NCBI RefSeq assembly: GCF_003149245.1 | Contig: NZ_QGDL01000006.1 | Span: 1-64,000 of the forward strand | Direction of reading: 5' to 3' | Origin: Faecalicatena orotica | GTDB taxonomy: Bacteria; Bacillota; Clostridia; Lachnospirales; Lachnospiraceae | Length of the DNA stretch: 64,000 nucleotides | Part shown: one piece after another, positions 35,732 through 43,575 of the stretch | How the letters are laid out: each line of letters begins with the position of its first letter | Position numbering within the stretch: position 1 is the stretch's first letter | Program-made: the position numbers and the translations under genes | The notes under the pieces: model-generated | The model's database searches: none | What the model was told of the DNA's origin: nothing | The model's input: only the letters and a program-made list of their open reading frames with translations

Positions 35732-37296
35732 ACGTTCACCTCCTCTTTCTCTTCTGTATCTTTCTCATCTACATGGATCATCATAAGGCCAATATCCTCT
35801 TTCGTTACCTCCCGCGGATCTACAATTCCGCTCACTTTTCCGCCGCACAATACCATGATGCGGTCCGAAAGTTCGATCAGCACATCAAGGTCCTCCCCGA
35901 TGAAAATAACCGCAACTCCTTTTTTCTTCTGTTCATTCAGAAGCTCATAAATACGGTAGGAAGAATTGATATCCAGTCCGCGGACCGGATACGCTACAAT
36001 CAGGACAGACGGGCTTAATGCAATCTCCCGCCCGAGCAGTACTTTCTGGACATTTCCGCCGGAGAGTCTTCCCACCGGTGTTTCTACACCCGGAGTCACA
36101 ATCTCAAGCTCCTCGATCAGCTGTTCTGCAAGGGCTTTTGGCGTCTTCCTGTCTGTGAAAATCCCCTTTTTGTTCTTATAGCTGCGCAGCATGACATTAT
36201 CCGTCATATCCATTCCGGCAACAAGCCCCATACCAAGCCTGTCCTCCGGCACAAACGCCATTGAAATTCCCTTTTTTACGATTTCATCCGGTCTGAGTCC
36301 TAAGATTCTCTCTTTGATGGGCTCACCATCATGTTCTCCGGTATACAGGACAGAACCTCCGATTGTCGGATACAGGCCGGCAATTGCCTCACAGAGCTCC
36401 TTCTGCCCGCTTCCCGCGATTCCTGCCACGCCTAAGATTTCCCCTCCATATGCCGAAAACGAAACATTATCCAGCGCCTTCACCCCGTCACCGTTCAGGC
36501 AGGTCAGTCCGATCACCTGCAGTCTCTCGACCTTATCTTCCATTTCAGGACGTTCTATCTCCAGACTAATCGGCCTGCCGACCATCATCTCAGTAAGCTG
36601 TGCCTGATTGGTCTTTTCCGTATCCACTGCACCTATGTATTCCCCTTTCCGCAGGATAGCCACACGGTCAGAGATCGCAAGCACCTCATATAGTTTATGT
36701 GTGATGATAATAATCGACTTTCCGTCTTTCTTCATATTACGAAGCACGGCAAACAGTTTTTCCGTCTCCTGTGGGGTCAGAACCGCCGTCGGCTCATCCA
36801 GAATCAGAATATCCGCCCCCCGGTAAAGCACTTTCAGAATTTCAACCGTCTGTTTTTCAGATACCGCCATATTATAAACTTTTTTTGCAGGATCAATCTC
36901 GAATCCATATCTGGATGCCAGGTCTTTAACCTTCTTATTAATCTCTTTCCGGTTCACCGTAGCCTTTCCGTCCAGCCCTAATACGATATTCTCTGCTGCC
37001 GTCAGTACATCCACAAGTTTAAAATGCTGATGGATCATACCGATCCCCAGATCGAACGCATCCCTCGGGGAACGGATCGTCACCGTCCTGCCATGCACTT
37101 CAATTTCCCCATGATCCGGGAAATAGATTCCGGAAAGCATATTCATCAATGTTGTCTTCCCGCTCCCGTTCTCTCCGAGAAGTGCAAGAATCTCTCCGTC
37201 CTTTAATTCCAGGTTAATGTCCTTGTTGGCAACAACCTTACCGAATGTTTTAGTGACATGCTGCATACGAACCGCATATCCTGTAGTCTCACCCAA
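35728..37296 (-). CDS. Nucleoside-type ABC transporter ATP-binding protein (double ATPase)
   Basis: Two fused ABC domains in 522 residues. The first has Walker A GENGSGKTT (about 40-48) and Walker B ILILDEPTAVLTP. The second has a degenerate Walker A (GIAGSGQKEL near 290), signature RLSGGNVQKV and Walker B replaced by LIVAYPVRGLD, as usual for sugar/nucleoside importers of this class. The start is TTG at 37296 behind GGAGG; ATG at 37266 is the alternative. A terminator-like hairpin separates it from the BMP gene. Confidence 0.91.
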   Translation of the reverse strand: MGETTGYAVRMQHVTKTFGKVVANKDINLELKDGEILALLGENGSGKTTLMNMLSGIYFPDHGEIEVHGRTVTIRSPRDAFDLGIGMIHQHFKLVDVLTAAENIVLGLDGKATVNRKEINKKVKDLASRYGFEIDPAKKVYNMAVSEKQTVEILKVLYRGADILILDEPTAVLTPQETEKLFAVLRNMKKDGKSIIIITHKLYEVLAISDRVAILRKGEYIGAVDTEKTNQAQLTEMMVGRPISLEIERPEMEDKVERLQVIGLTCLNGDGVKALDNVSFSAYGGEILGVAGIAGSGQKELCEAIAGLYPTIGGSVLYTGEHDGEPIKERILGLRPDEIVKKGISMAFVPEDRLGMGLVAGMDMTDNVMLRSYKNKKGIFTDRKTPKALAEQLIEELEIVTPGVETPVGRLSGGNVQKVLLGREIALSPSVLIVAYPVRGLDINSSYRIYELLNEQKKKGVAVIFIGEDLDVLIELSDRIMVLCGGKVSGIVDPREVTKEDIGLMMIHVDEKDTEEKEEVNV

Positions 37297-37393
37297 ATCT
37301 TCACCCTCCTTCTTATGTCTTCCCCCTATTCAGGTACCCCGTAATATATGCCTTGATTTGCAGTACAGGCTGCAGAATAAGGTATACCCTAAA

Positions 37394-37415
37394 GGGCATG
37401 CCGTAACTCATGCCC
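37394..37415. repeat. Hairpin in the long bmp-ATPase intergenic region
   Basis: GGGCATG and CATGCCC form a seven-base stem with an eight-base loop. The surrounding 190 bases are rich in further GTAATAT and GCCC inverted pieces. I see no known riboswitch in them. It could be an RNA processing or stabilising structure. Confidence 0.35.
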
Positions 37416-37488
37416 TGCGGGCAGTAAGGTACATATTACGTGATGCCCGAAAAGGTTTTAGCCTGCTGCGGGCCCTGTAACTTTAAAA

Positions 37489-37514
37489 ACAGAGCCGTCA
37501 TACAACGGCTCTGT
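37489..37514 (-). terminator. Terminator/attenuator between bmp and the ATPase gene
   Basis: Ten-base arms ACAGAGCCGT and ACGGCTCTGT are followed on the minus strand by TTTTTAAA. It lies 36 bases after the lipoprotein gene and 190 bases before the ATPase. Partial termination here would give more binding protein than transporter. Confidence 0.85.
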
Positions 37515-37549
37515 CAATGAACTGAACTTCTCTCAGTCTGAAGCTTTAC

Positions 37550-38725
37550 TTATTCAACCACATTGCATCCTTCGATAATGTAGCTCCAGGATGGTGCGGA
37601 TGCTTCTTCCTGCTCAGGGTAATGATCGCCATCTGCAACTTCAATTGTCTCGCCGTCAGGGCTTGTACCCTTCAGCGGTCCTGCAAATACATAGAGTTCT
37701 CCTGATTTCAGTGCGTCTGAAGCCTTATCAATCGCTTCCTGGGTTCCTTCTGCTGCAATGTCGGTATTCAGAGGTGACAGATAAACTGCGCCGTCTGCAA
37801 GACCCTTGCACCAGTCTACTGGAATCTCTTTTCCGTCGATCAAATTCTGTACGGCTTCTGTTACATAGATGCCCCAGTCGATACGTGCAGAAATCAGGGA
37901 AGCCTTCGGAGCAGCTTCAATCATGTCATTGTTATATCCAACCTGGAAAGCGCCGTTCTCTTCTGCTGTTGTTGCCGGAGCTGTAGAGTCGGAATGCTGG
38001 GAAATCACATCACATCCGCGCTCGATCAGTGCCTTTGCAACCTGTGACTCAACAGTTGGGTCATTCCATGAGTTTGTATACATGATATCCATAGTTACGT
38101 CAGGATTCACACTCTTTGCGCCAAGATAAAATGCAGTGTATCCGCTGATAACCTCTGCAAACGGGAATGCAGCTACATATCCGAGCTTGTTGGATTCTGT
38201 CTTCATACCTGCTGCGATACCTGCGAGATAACGTGCTTCATAAATAGATGCGAAATAGTTATGCATGTTGTCAAGTCCGGAATCTTTTGCCTGATATCCT
38301 GTTGCGTGGCAGAACTGAATGTCTGGATACTCTGCCGCTACTTCTTTTACATAATCCTCAAATCCAAAACTGGTTGCAAAGATGATATTGCAGCCTGCAT
38401 CTACGAGTTCCCTTAAAGCAGTATCACACTCTGCTCCCTCTGGAACATTGAACTTATTGACGATCTGGTCATCACTTAAGCCAATTGCTTCCTGCATTTC
38501 CTTTGTCCCAAGGTCATGGTTGTATGTATATCCCATGTCACTCGCGTCGGATACATGCACAAATCCGACTTTAATGTCTTCCTTGGCGATGCCCTTTGTG
38601 CTCTCTGTCTTTGTGTCGTCACTTGTGGACTTGTCCGCTTCCGCTGCCGGTTTGGAACCACATCCGGCCAACATACCGATGACCATTGTCGCGCACAGTA
38701 TTGCGCTCAAAATCTTCTTTTTCAT
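37550..38725 (-). CDS. BMP family nucleoside-binding lipoprotein
   Basis: A substrate-binding lipoprotein of the BMP/PnrA type. Starting from ATG 38725, which has AGGAGG seven bases upstream, the signal peptide MKKKILSAILCATMVIGMLA ends with Cys22 in the lipobox LAGC. The mature part shows the family core (KVGFVHVSDASDMGYTYNH, ATSFGFEDYVKEVAAEYPD, and DVISQHSDS near the middle). PnrA-like proteins bind purine nucleosides; that specificity is assumed from the operon type. An upstream ATG at 38770 falls inside the leader hairpin region and is rejected. Confidence 0.92.
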   Translation of the reverse strand: MKKKILSAILCATMVIGMLAGCGSKPAAEADKSTSDDTKTESTKGIAKEDIKVGFVHVSDASDMGYTYNHDLGTKEMQEAIGLSDDQIVNKFNVPEGAECDTALRELVDAGCNIIFATSFGFEDYVKEVAAEYPDIQFCHATGYQAKDSGLDNMHNYFASIYEARYLAGIAAGMKTESNKLGYVAAFPFAEVISGYTAFYLGAKSVNPDVTMDIMYTNSWNDPTVESQVAKALIERGCDVISQHSDSTAPATTAEENGAFQVGYNNDMIEAAPKASLISARIDWGIYVTEAVQNLIDGKEIPVDWCKGLADGAVYLSPLNTDIAAEGTQEAIDKASDALKSGELYVFAGPLKGTSPDGETIEVADGDHYPEQEEASAPSWSYIIEGCNVVE

Positions 38726-38804
38726 ATCTTCTCCTCCTACAAAAAAACTGGCTACCCTTTTAAGAAACATATTCCTTCATTGGATAGCCGATTACTATAT
38801 TTAA

Positions 38805-38833
38805 ATATTACACTGACCGCAAAAATAAGTCAA
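38805..38833 (-). promoter_or_regulatory. Promoter of the BMP/nucleoside transporter operon
   Basis: On the minus strand TTGACT (38833-38828) and TAATAT (38810-38805) are 17 bases apart. The transcript leader contains an imperfect GGCTATCC/GGGTAGCC hairpin at about 38750-38789. No purine riboswitch is evident. Confidence 0.7.
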
Positions 38834-38910
38834 GATATCTGTAGTATTTTTTCAGAATATTTAACACGTTGTGCTTGCAATTCTACCAATTTCCTGCCTG
38901 ATATCGGTTC

Positions 38911-39327
38911 CTACCATCCCTTGAAAAAGAACAGCAGGGAACCGAGCCCTTTCCCCAACGCCATACTAACTACAAAAACAGATATATACCTTACAATTTT
39001 AAGCCTCCTGACAAAGATTGGAAAAACATTCAGTATTTCCGCCAGCGCCATTGACCAGCATCCTACAAATATTCCTGCAAGCAGGCCAAACACGGGAAGC
39101 AGCCATGCCCCGTTCGGGATATGGATCTGAAAAACAGAAATCAAATTCCCTGCGATTCCACCGATGGCCACACAGTCTTCATAGAGCAGGATATGTTCCG
39201 CCGTATGGGTCCTGTCTGCAAAATCCGCGACCACCCCCAGCTCGATAATAAATGAAAACAAGCCTCCCGCAACGACAAGTCCGCCGCTAAGTCCGATGAC
39301 TGCTAATATGATTTGATTTACCCACAT
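38911..39327 (-). CDS. spoVAB: Stage V sporulation protein AB (SpoVAB)
   Basis: A membrane protein of 138 residues with four or five helices (LAVIGLSGGLVVAGGLFSFI, LPVFGLLAGIFVGCWSMALAE) and the conserved ALAEILNVFPIFVRRLKI. The start at 39327 follows AGGGAGCAGGA and gives the usual family length. An upstream ATG at 39360 is possible. The gene overlaps the end of spoVAA by 41 bases. SpoVAB is needed for dipicolinate handling in the spore; its biochemical role is unknown. Confidence 0.9.
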   Translation of the reverse strand: MWVNQIILAVIGLSGGLVVAGGLFSFIIELGVVADFADRTHTAEHILLYEDCVAIGGIAGNLISVFQIHIPNGAWLLPVFGLLAGIFVGCWSMALAEILNVFPIFVRRLKIVRYISVFVVSMALGKGLGSLLFFFKGW

Positions 39328-39952
39328 CAAGTTCCTGCTCCCTTCTGGATGCATCTTCAATCAGAGTTGTCTGAATATCATTCTCATAAAGACGCATCTG
39401 TACTTCCATCGGCGTCGGTTCAACCGTAAAACGCTTTTTCCCGAAATGGTTGAAAAAGACAAGTATGCCGACAGTAATTCCGATCGAATATGTGACTTCC
39501 ATAATTGTAAAGCCATTCGACTTCGTCCCTGTCACAAATTCGTAAATTTGTTTAAACAGTTTGGCTGACGAAACGTCATTATTGAATGCCATAATTGAAA
39601 AAGCCGCGCCACAGAACGTAATCAGCACGACAATGCCTGTTTTTAAGACATGGTAAAACATGCCGGGAGTTTTCTGTTCTTCATAAGTGATAATAATATC
39701 CTGCTCACCCAGATTCTGAACCTCAAGTCCCGGATATTTTTCGTGTATACAGGCAATAATCTTTAATATAGAAATGACAAAACGCTGTTTTCCATTATCC
39801 GGGATCTTTAGAATTTTCAGAGTCTTCAGTTTTGGAATGATATCCTTGTTGCTGCATTCCAGAGCTACGATATCCCCGAGAGTGATATCCTTTTTCTGGA
39901 CCTCCACATCCCGGTCGCCTTTCAAATAAACAGTATCATGATTAACAGCCAT
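39287..39952 (-). CDS. spoVAA: Stage V sporulation protein AA (SpoVAA)
   Basis: A soluble N-terminal domain (about 1-100; VYLKGDRDVEVQKKDITLGD and IIITYEEQKTPG) is followed by two helices (107-125 and 155-170) and a basic C-terminus, as in SpoVAA. The ATG at 39952 is embedded in the last codons of an upstream 53-residue ORF (ATGGCTGTTAA), so translation is probably coupled. It is in the sigma-G-like unit at 40175-38911. Confidence 0.92.
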   Translation of the reverse strand: MAVNHDTVYLKGDRDVEVQKKDITLGDIVALECSNKDIIPKLKTLKILKIPDNGKQRFVISILKIIACIHEKYPGLEVQNLGEQDIIITYEEQKTPGMFYHVLKTGIVVLITFCGAAFSIMAFNNDVSSAKLFKQIYEFVTGTKSNGFTIMEVTYSIGITVGILVFFNHFGKKRFTVEPTPMEVQMRLYENDIQTTLIEDASRREQELDVGKSNHISSHRT

Positions 39953-40103
39953 AGTATTCCACCTCAGGCCCTTTGATTAAAGTCCCCTCACTGCTCCTGA
40001 CCTGTCCGCTGCCGCTGAAATAATAGTAAAAGATTCCAACCACAACCGCCGCAAGCACGATTCCGAATAAACAAATACGAATCTTCCTCCTGCCGTTCTC
40101 CAT
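39942..40103 (-). CDS. Unannotated 53-residue single-pass membrane protein before spoVAA
   Basis: A 53-codon frame with a good AGGTGG site five bases before its ATG. The product starts MENGRRKIRICLFGIVLAAV, has one hydrophobic segment (about 8-29) behind a basic N-terminus, and ends GPEVEYYGC. Its stop codon lies inside the spoVAA start, an 11-base overlap typical of coupled genes. A sigma-G-like promoter sits 43 bases upstream, so it should be made in the forespore. No family is recognised. Confidence 0.72.
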   Translation of the reverse strand: MENGRRKIRICLFGIVLAAVVVGIFYYYFSGSGQVRSSEGTLIKGPEVEYYGC

Positions 40104-40145
40104 AAAAACCACCTGACCTTTCCTGAAATAAAAATCGCTTAATGC

Positions 40146-40175
40146 TAGTATCTTAAATTTCGGAAAAACTATACA
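40146..40175 (-). promoter_or_regulatory. Sigma-G-like promoter of the spoVAA-spoVAB unit
   Basis: On the minus strand TGTATA (40175-40170) and GATACTA (40152-40146) are 17 bases apart, close to TGNATA / CATACTA. It lies between the sigF terminator and the small membrane ORF. Confidence 0.75.
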
Positions 40176-40222
40176 TCTGATTCTGAAAAGACGATGGTGT
40201 GCTTTTTCAGGAAAAAGGAAAA

Positions 40223-40239
40223 GGACCGTCAGACGGTCC
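40223..40239 (-). terminator. Terminator overlapping the sigF stop codon
   Basis: GGACCGT and ACGGTCC form a hairpin in which the sigF TGA stop is part of the loop region. On the minus strand it is followed by TTTTCCTTTTT. It separates the spoIIA operon from the spoVAA unit. Confidence 0.75.
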
Positions 40240-40948
40240 CCAGTTTCCTCATATTTTCTATAATCCGCTTCTCCATACGCGAGACTTGTACCTGTGAAAT
40301 TCCAAGTTTTTTTCCAACCTGTGTCTGCGTTTCATCTGCAAAATACCGCAGATAGATCAACTGCCGTTCCTCCTTATCCAGACTCTCCAGCAATTGTTTC
40401 AGAAGCATATGGTCCAAGATCTTGTCTTCTTTCCGGTCTTTTTCTTCCAGTTTGTCCACGAGCCGGATCTCATTGCCCTCCTTCTGGTGGATCGGCTTGT
40501 ACAGTGATTCAACTTCACCTCCGGCCTCCATTGCCTGTACAATCTCCTCTTTATCAACCTCCATCGTCTCTGCCAATTCTTCCAGCGTAGGCTCCCTGTC
40601 CAGTTTAGCTATGAGTGCCTCTCTTGTCTGGAAGATCTTGTAAGACAGTTCTTTTAAAGAACGGCTTACTTTTATCATACCGTCATCCCGCAGGAAACGT
40701 TTGATTTCTCCTGAAATCATGGGGACCGCGTAAGTGGAAAATTTCACGTCATAGGACAGGTCGAATTTATCGATTGCTTTCAATAAGCCTATGCTTCCGA
40801 TCTGGAACAGGTCTTCCGCATCCGTACCCCTGCCGTAGAATCTTTTCACAACACACCAGATAAGTCCCACATTTTCTTCTACTAACTGTTCTCTCGCTTT
40901 TTTATCCCCATCGTGTGATTGTCTGATTAAAGCGATTGTGTGGTCCAT
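40229..40948 (-). CDS. sigF: RNA polymerase sporulation sigma factor SigF
   Basis: The first forespore-specific sigma factor. Region 2 shows QLVEENVGLIWCVVKRF and DAEDLFQIGSIGLLKAID, region 3 KFSTYAVPMISGEIKRFLRDDG, region 4 LIYLRYFADETQTQVGKKLGISQVQVSRMEKR. Length 239 is typical. It overlaps spoIIAB by 22 bases. Order spoIIAA-spoIIAB-sigF is the classical spoIIA operon; SpoIIAB holds this sigma inactive until SpoIIAA releases it. Confidence 0.96.
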   Translation of the reverse strand: MDHTIALIRQSHDGDKKAREQLVEENVGLIWCVVKRFYGRGTDAEDLFQIGSIGLLKAIDKFDLSYDVKFSTYAVPMISGEIKRFLRDDGMIKVSRSLKELSYKIFQTREALIAKLDREPTLEELAETMEVDKEEIVQAMEAGGEVESLYKPIHQKEGNEIRLVDKLEEKDRKEDKILDHMLLKQLLESLDKEERQLIYLRYFADETQTQVGKKLGISQVQVSRMEKRIIENMRKLGTV

Positions 40949-41382
40949 AGCTCCCTTCCTTTACCGATGGTTTTCTTCATCCGCACCGTTGTGCCTTCAC
41001 CCGGGGCGGACTCGACTTCTACTGAATCCATAAAGGCTTCCATGAACGCAAATCCCATTCCGGAACGTTCCAGCTCTGGCTTGCTTGTATATAAGGGAGT
41101 CATTGCCTGTTCCACATCTTCGATGCCGACCCCGTTATCTTTTACTTCCACCGTAATCTGCTGTCCCTCAATCCGGCAGCGGATGGAAACCTTATGTATC
41201 TCATTTTCGTAGCCGTGGATGACTGCATTCGTCACTGCCTCTGATATCGCGGTCTTTACATCTGCCACTTCTTCAACTGTAGGATTTAACTGGGTTAAAA
41301 ATGCCGCCACTGATACTCTCGCAAACCCCTCATTTGACGAATGGCTGTCAAAAATGATCTCCATTTCATTTGTGTTTTTCAT
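40927..41382 (-). CDS. spoIIAB: Anti-sigma F factor SpoIIAB
   Basis: A GHKL-fold serine kinase and anti-sigma factor. N-box is AISEAVTNAVIHGYEN, G1 is EVKDNGVGIED, and G2 is ERSGMGFAFMEAFMD. It phosphorylates SpoIIAA and binds SigF. Overlaps of 4 bases with spoIIAA and 22 bases with sigF give fixed stoichiometry. Length 151 is normal. Confidence 0.96.
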   Translation of the reverse strand: MKNTNEMEIIFDSHSSNEGFARVSVAAFLTQLNPTVEEVADVKTAISEAVTNAVIHGYENEIHKVSIRCRIEGQQITVEVKDNGVGIEDVEQAMTPLYTSKPELERSGMGFAFMEAFMDSVEVESAPGEGTTVRMKKTIGKGRELWTTQSL

Positions 41383-41693
41383 GCCTCGTCCTCCTCATAT
41401 ATCTGCATTATTTTTGTCACCCCCGACATGGTCAGGATCTTCTTAATTCTTGCATTTGCATGAACCGCCCAGACTTCCCCGCCGATCAGGCGGATAATCT
41501 TATATCTTCCCATTATGACGCCGATTCCCGAACTGTCCATGAAATCTGTCATCCCAAAGTCAAAAATGACATATTTGATATGGTTTTTCTCAATTAATGT
41601 GTCTGCGTTTTTACGCATTTCCTCCGCATTATGATGGTCTACCTCTTTGGGCAGGTAGATCGTCAGGCAGTTCTCCTGCACCTGATACTTCAT
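41379..41693 (-). CDS. spoIIAA: Anti-sigma F factor antagonist SpoIIAA
   Basis: A 104-residue STAS-domain protein with the phosphorylation motif MDSSGIGVIMGRY near residue 52-64. Unphosphorylated SpoIIAA displaces SigF from SpoIIAB. It is the first gene of the spoIIA operon, with GAGGAGGAG upstream. No sigma-H promoter could be recognised, and a 145-base hairpin repeat lies 58 bases upstream. Confidence 0.95.
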   Translation of the reverse strand: MKYQVQENCLTIYLPKEVDHHNAEEMRKNADTLIEKNHIKYVIFDFGMTDFMDSSGIGVIMGRYKIIRLIGGEVWAVHANARIKKILTMSGVTKIMQIYEEDEA

Positions 41694-41750
41694 AGTACTC
41701 CTCCTCTATTTTAAATCATATCGTTCCGGTCTTCAAGGTGCTCCCCACCA

Positions 41751-41895
41751 GTTACTGTGCACGCCCTTCGGACGTGCACAGTAACGGCATCTGCTTATTT
41801 CAAGTCGCCTTCGGCGAGAAGCAGATGCCCTGAGGCCATCACTTTATTGGCCCGATACCGTGCAGCGGGGTGCACGGCACGGTGCGAACAGTAAC
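41751..41895. repeat. Three-hairpin repeat element, copy A
   Basis: A 145-base intergenic element bounded by GTTACTGT and AACAGTAAC. Hairpin 1 (41751-41785) has arms GTTACTGTGCACG/CGTGCACAGTAAC. Hairpin 2 (41786-41829) has arms GGCATCTGCT/AGCAGATGCC around AAGTCGCCTTCGGCGAG. Hairpin 3 (41858-41877) has arms CCGTGCA/TGCACGG. A second copy with the same order is at 52461-52603. The 41694-42061 gap otherwise holds only the terminator at 41926. Confidence 0.75.
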
Positions 41896-41925
41896 CCTCA
41901 CCAGTCCCGTTTCAGGTATCAGAAA

Positions 41926-41953
41926 AAGGATATGTAATATCCTACATATCCTT
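41926..41953 (-). terminator. Terminator after the TPR protein gene
   Basis: Perfect 11-base arms AAGGATATGTA and TACATATCCTT, followed on the minus strand by TTTTTCT. It ends the transcript from folC/TPR genes. Confidence 0.85.
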
Positions 41954-42061
41954 ATCCTGTGTAAATCAGACTGAAAAAACTTATTGCCCTGCTTTTCCTG
42001 TCTCTTATGTATGTTCCATATCTGTGCTGTATCTTAATCTTTCACTAATTGGGGCCCTGCT

Positions 42062-43516
42062 TTAATAACCGTCTTCTGCACCGGTATCCTGTACCGGAGC
42101 ATCGGTATCCCCCGAATCGGTATTGCCTGCATCCGTACTGCCGGTATCAGAATTCTGGCCATCTGCATTCTGGGTGTCCGCACCGCCATCGGTAGTACCG
42201 CCCTGGGAAATGCTGCTCAGACCGTTCTGGGCCTCCTGCGCATTATCTGTATCCGGAAAGAGCTCAATTACACGCTTCAGATACTTTACTGCGTTGTCAT
42301 TATCTCCGTTCCTCATATATGCCAGACCGAGATTCAGAAGCGCGCCTCCGCTGTCATAGTTTTCATCCATACGGATTACCTTGCCAAGAGAGGCGATGGC
42401 CGTGTCATAGTTGGCTACTTCCAGAGATGCGGTTCCACCTGAATATAAAGACTCGCTTGCCCCCGGGAATACATCTGCGGACATCTCGTCATAAAGTGCC
42501 TTTCCGCCGTCTCCCAGAGAATCTCTGTTTACATTCAAAAGGGAGTCTGCCATCACATCATCGGTATAACTCTGGGATGTCCACTGGTTATACGCCGTCA
42601 GCAGATTTTCATAGCTGTCAGCAGTACTTGCCGCGCTTTGGGCATTATTCTCAGTATCCGTATCGTTCTTACGGTATTCATCCAGTGTCCTTGTCTGGGC
42701 GCTGATCTGTGCCTCAAGGGCATTGATCCGCTCACTGTATTCGACAATCTGCTGGTTCACCTTCTCATTCTTTGTCTGGTCGACCGCCGGAACAATCAGA
42801 AACCAGATGATCGCGGCCCCTATAAACGCCCCTACAACAATATTCATCACTGTAAACTTACTCGCGAGCGCTTTTGCCACCGAGTGCTTCGGCTGAATGA
42901 TCGTCTCATTTCCAAGATTATACTCAACCGCTTCCTCTTTCTTCGGTTTATCATCCTTGATCTTCTGGCCCCTTAAGTTTGTCAGCTCATGCATGTACCG
43001 CAGCGTCATCTCATTGGTCGTATCAAGCTTTCTTGCTGTCCTTAAGGCCTGCCTCGCCTTCGCGTACTGCTCCGTGTGCAGATACAGAAGTGCCAGCAGC
43101 TGATAGGCTTTCAAAAATGACGGGTGGGCTGCAATCACCTTTTTCAGCTGTATGATTGCCAGATCTTCCCCGTTCTGCTCACAGTAAACCAGACACTGGT
43201 TGTATCTTCTGATCGCCTGATTCACCACATCCAACTCACTTGCTGATGCCTGCACCCTGCTGATAAAGTAACTTGCTATATTATCTCTCGGCTTTAAATT
43301 CTTGCTGATGATCCACTCTACCAGTCCTTCTGCCACTTCTCCCCGTCCGTAATAAACTAGCCCCAAAAGATTCCTGGCTGCAATATTCTCTCTATTATAT
43401 TGTAAACTCCGCCGAAGGGAGGTAACCGCGCCGGACATATCCCGTATCTGTGCTTTCCTCAGCCCATCATTATACCAGTAGTTCGACTGGTACAAGATCT
43501 TCTTCGTATAGTCCAT
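42062..43516 (-). CDS. TPR-repeat membrane protein
   Basis: A 484-residue protein with cytoplasmic TPR units (about 10-175: ARNLLGLVYYGRGEVAEGLVEW, KAYQLLALLYLHTEQYAKARQAL), one membrane helix (about 226-246, VMNIVVGAFIGAAIIWFLIV), a coiled coil (255-285) and external TPRs (TASLEVANYDTAIASLGKVI, LLNLGLAYMRNGDNDNAVKYL). The C-terminus is a low-complexity Asp/Gly/Thr tail. This is an adaptor-type architecture in the family of envelope-associated TPR proteins. It follows folC and a 45-residue ORF. Confidence 0.85.
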   Translation of the reverse strand: MDYTKKILYQSNYWYNDGLRKAQIRDMSGAVTSLRRSLQYNRENIAARNLLGLVYYGRGEVAEGLVEWIISKNLKPRDNIASYFISRVQASASELDVVNQAIRRYNQCLVYCEQNGEDLAIIQLKKVIAAHPSFLKAYQLLALLYLHTEQYAKARQALRTARKLDTTNEMTLRYMHELTNLRGQKIKDDKPKKEEAVEYNLGNETIIQPKHSVAKALASKFTVMNIVVGAFIGAAIIWFLIVPAVDQTKNEKVNQQIVEYSERINALEAQISAQTRTLDEYRKNDTDTENNAQSAASTADSYENLLTAYNQWTSQSYTDDVMADSLLNVNRDSLGDGGKALYDEMSADVFPGASESLYSGGTASLEVANYDTAIASLGKVIRMDENYDSGGALLNLGLAYMRNGDNDNAVKYLKRVIELFPDTDNAQEAQNGLSSISQGGTTDGGADTQNADGQNSDTGSTDAGNTDSGDTDAPVQDTGAEDGY

Positions 43517-43539
43517 CTATGCTCACCATAATCTTTCCT

Positions 43540-43567
43540 GTATCTGTTCAGAAGCATGAACAGATAC
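43540..43567. repeat. GTATCTGTTCA palindrome, copy 3
   Basis: A 28-base palindrome with arms GTATCTGTTCA and TGAACAGATAC and a six-base loop. Compared with the copy at 11987 it has T for A at position 4 and the matching change in the other arm, so base pairing is preserved. It sits between the 45-residue ORF and the TPR gene. Confidence 0.7.
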
Positions 43568-43575
43568 TCTTACTT

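Noticed and set aside
37297-37488. Purine riboswitch in the nucleoside transporter operon
   Set aside because: I looked for the conserved three-way junction and loop sequences and found none, only simple inverted repeats.
41379-41760. Vegetative promoter TTGAAG-17-TAAAAT right before spoIIAA
   Set aside because: Its start point would fall on the ribosome site, leaving no usable leader; a sigma-H promoter farther upstream is more likely but was not found.
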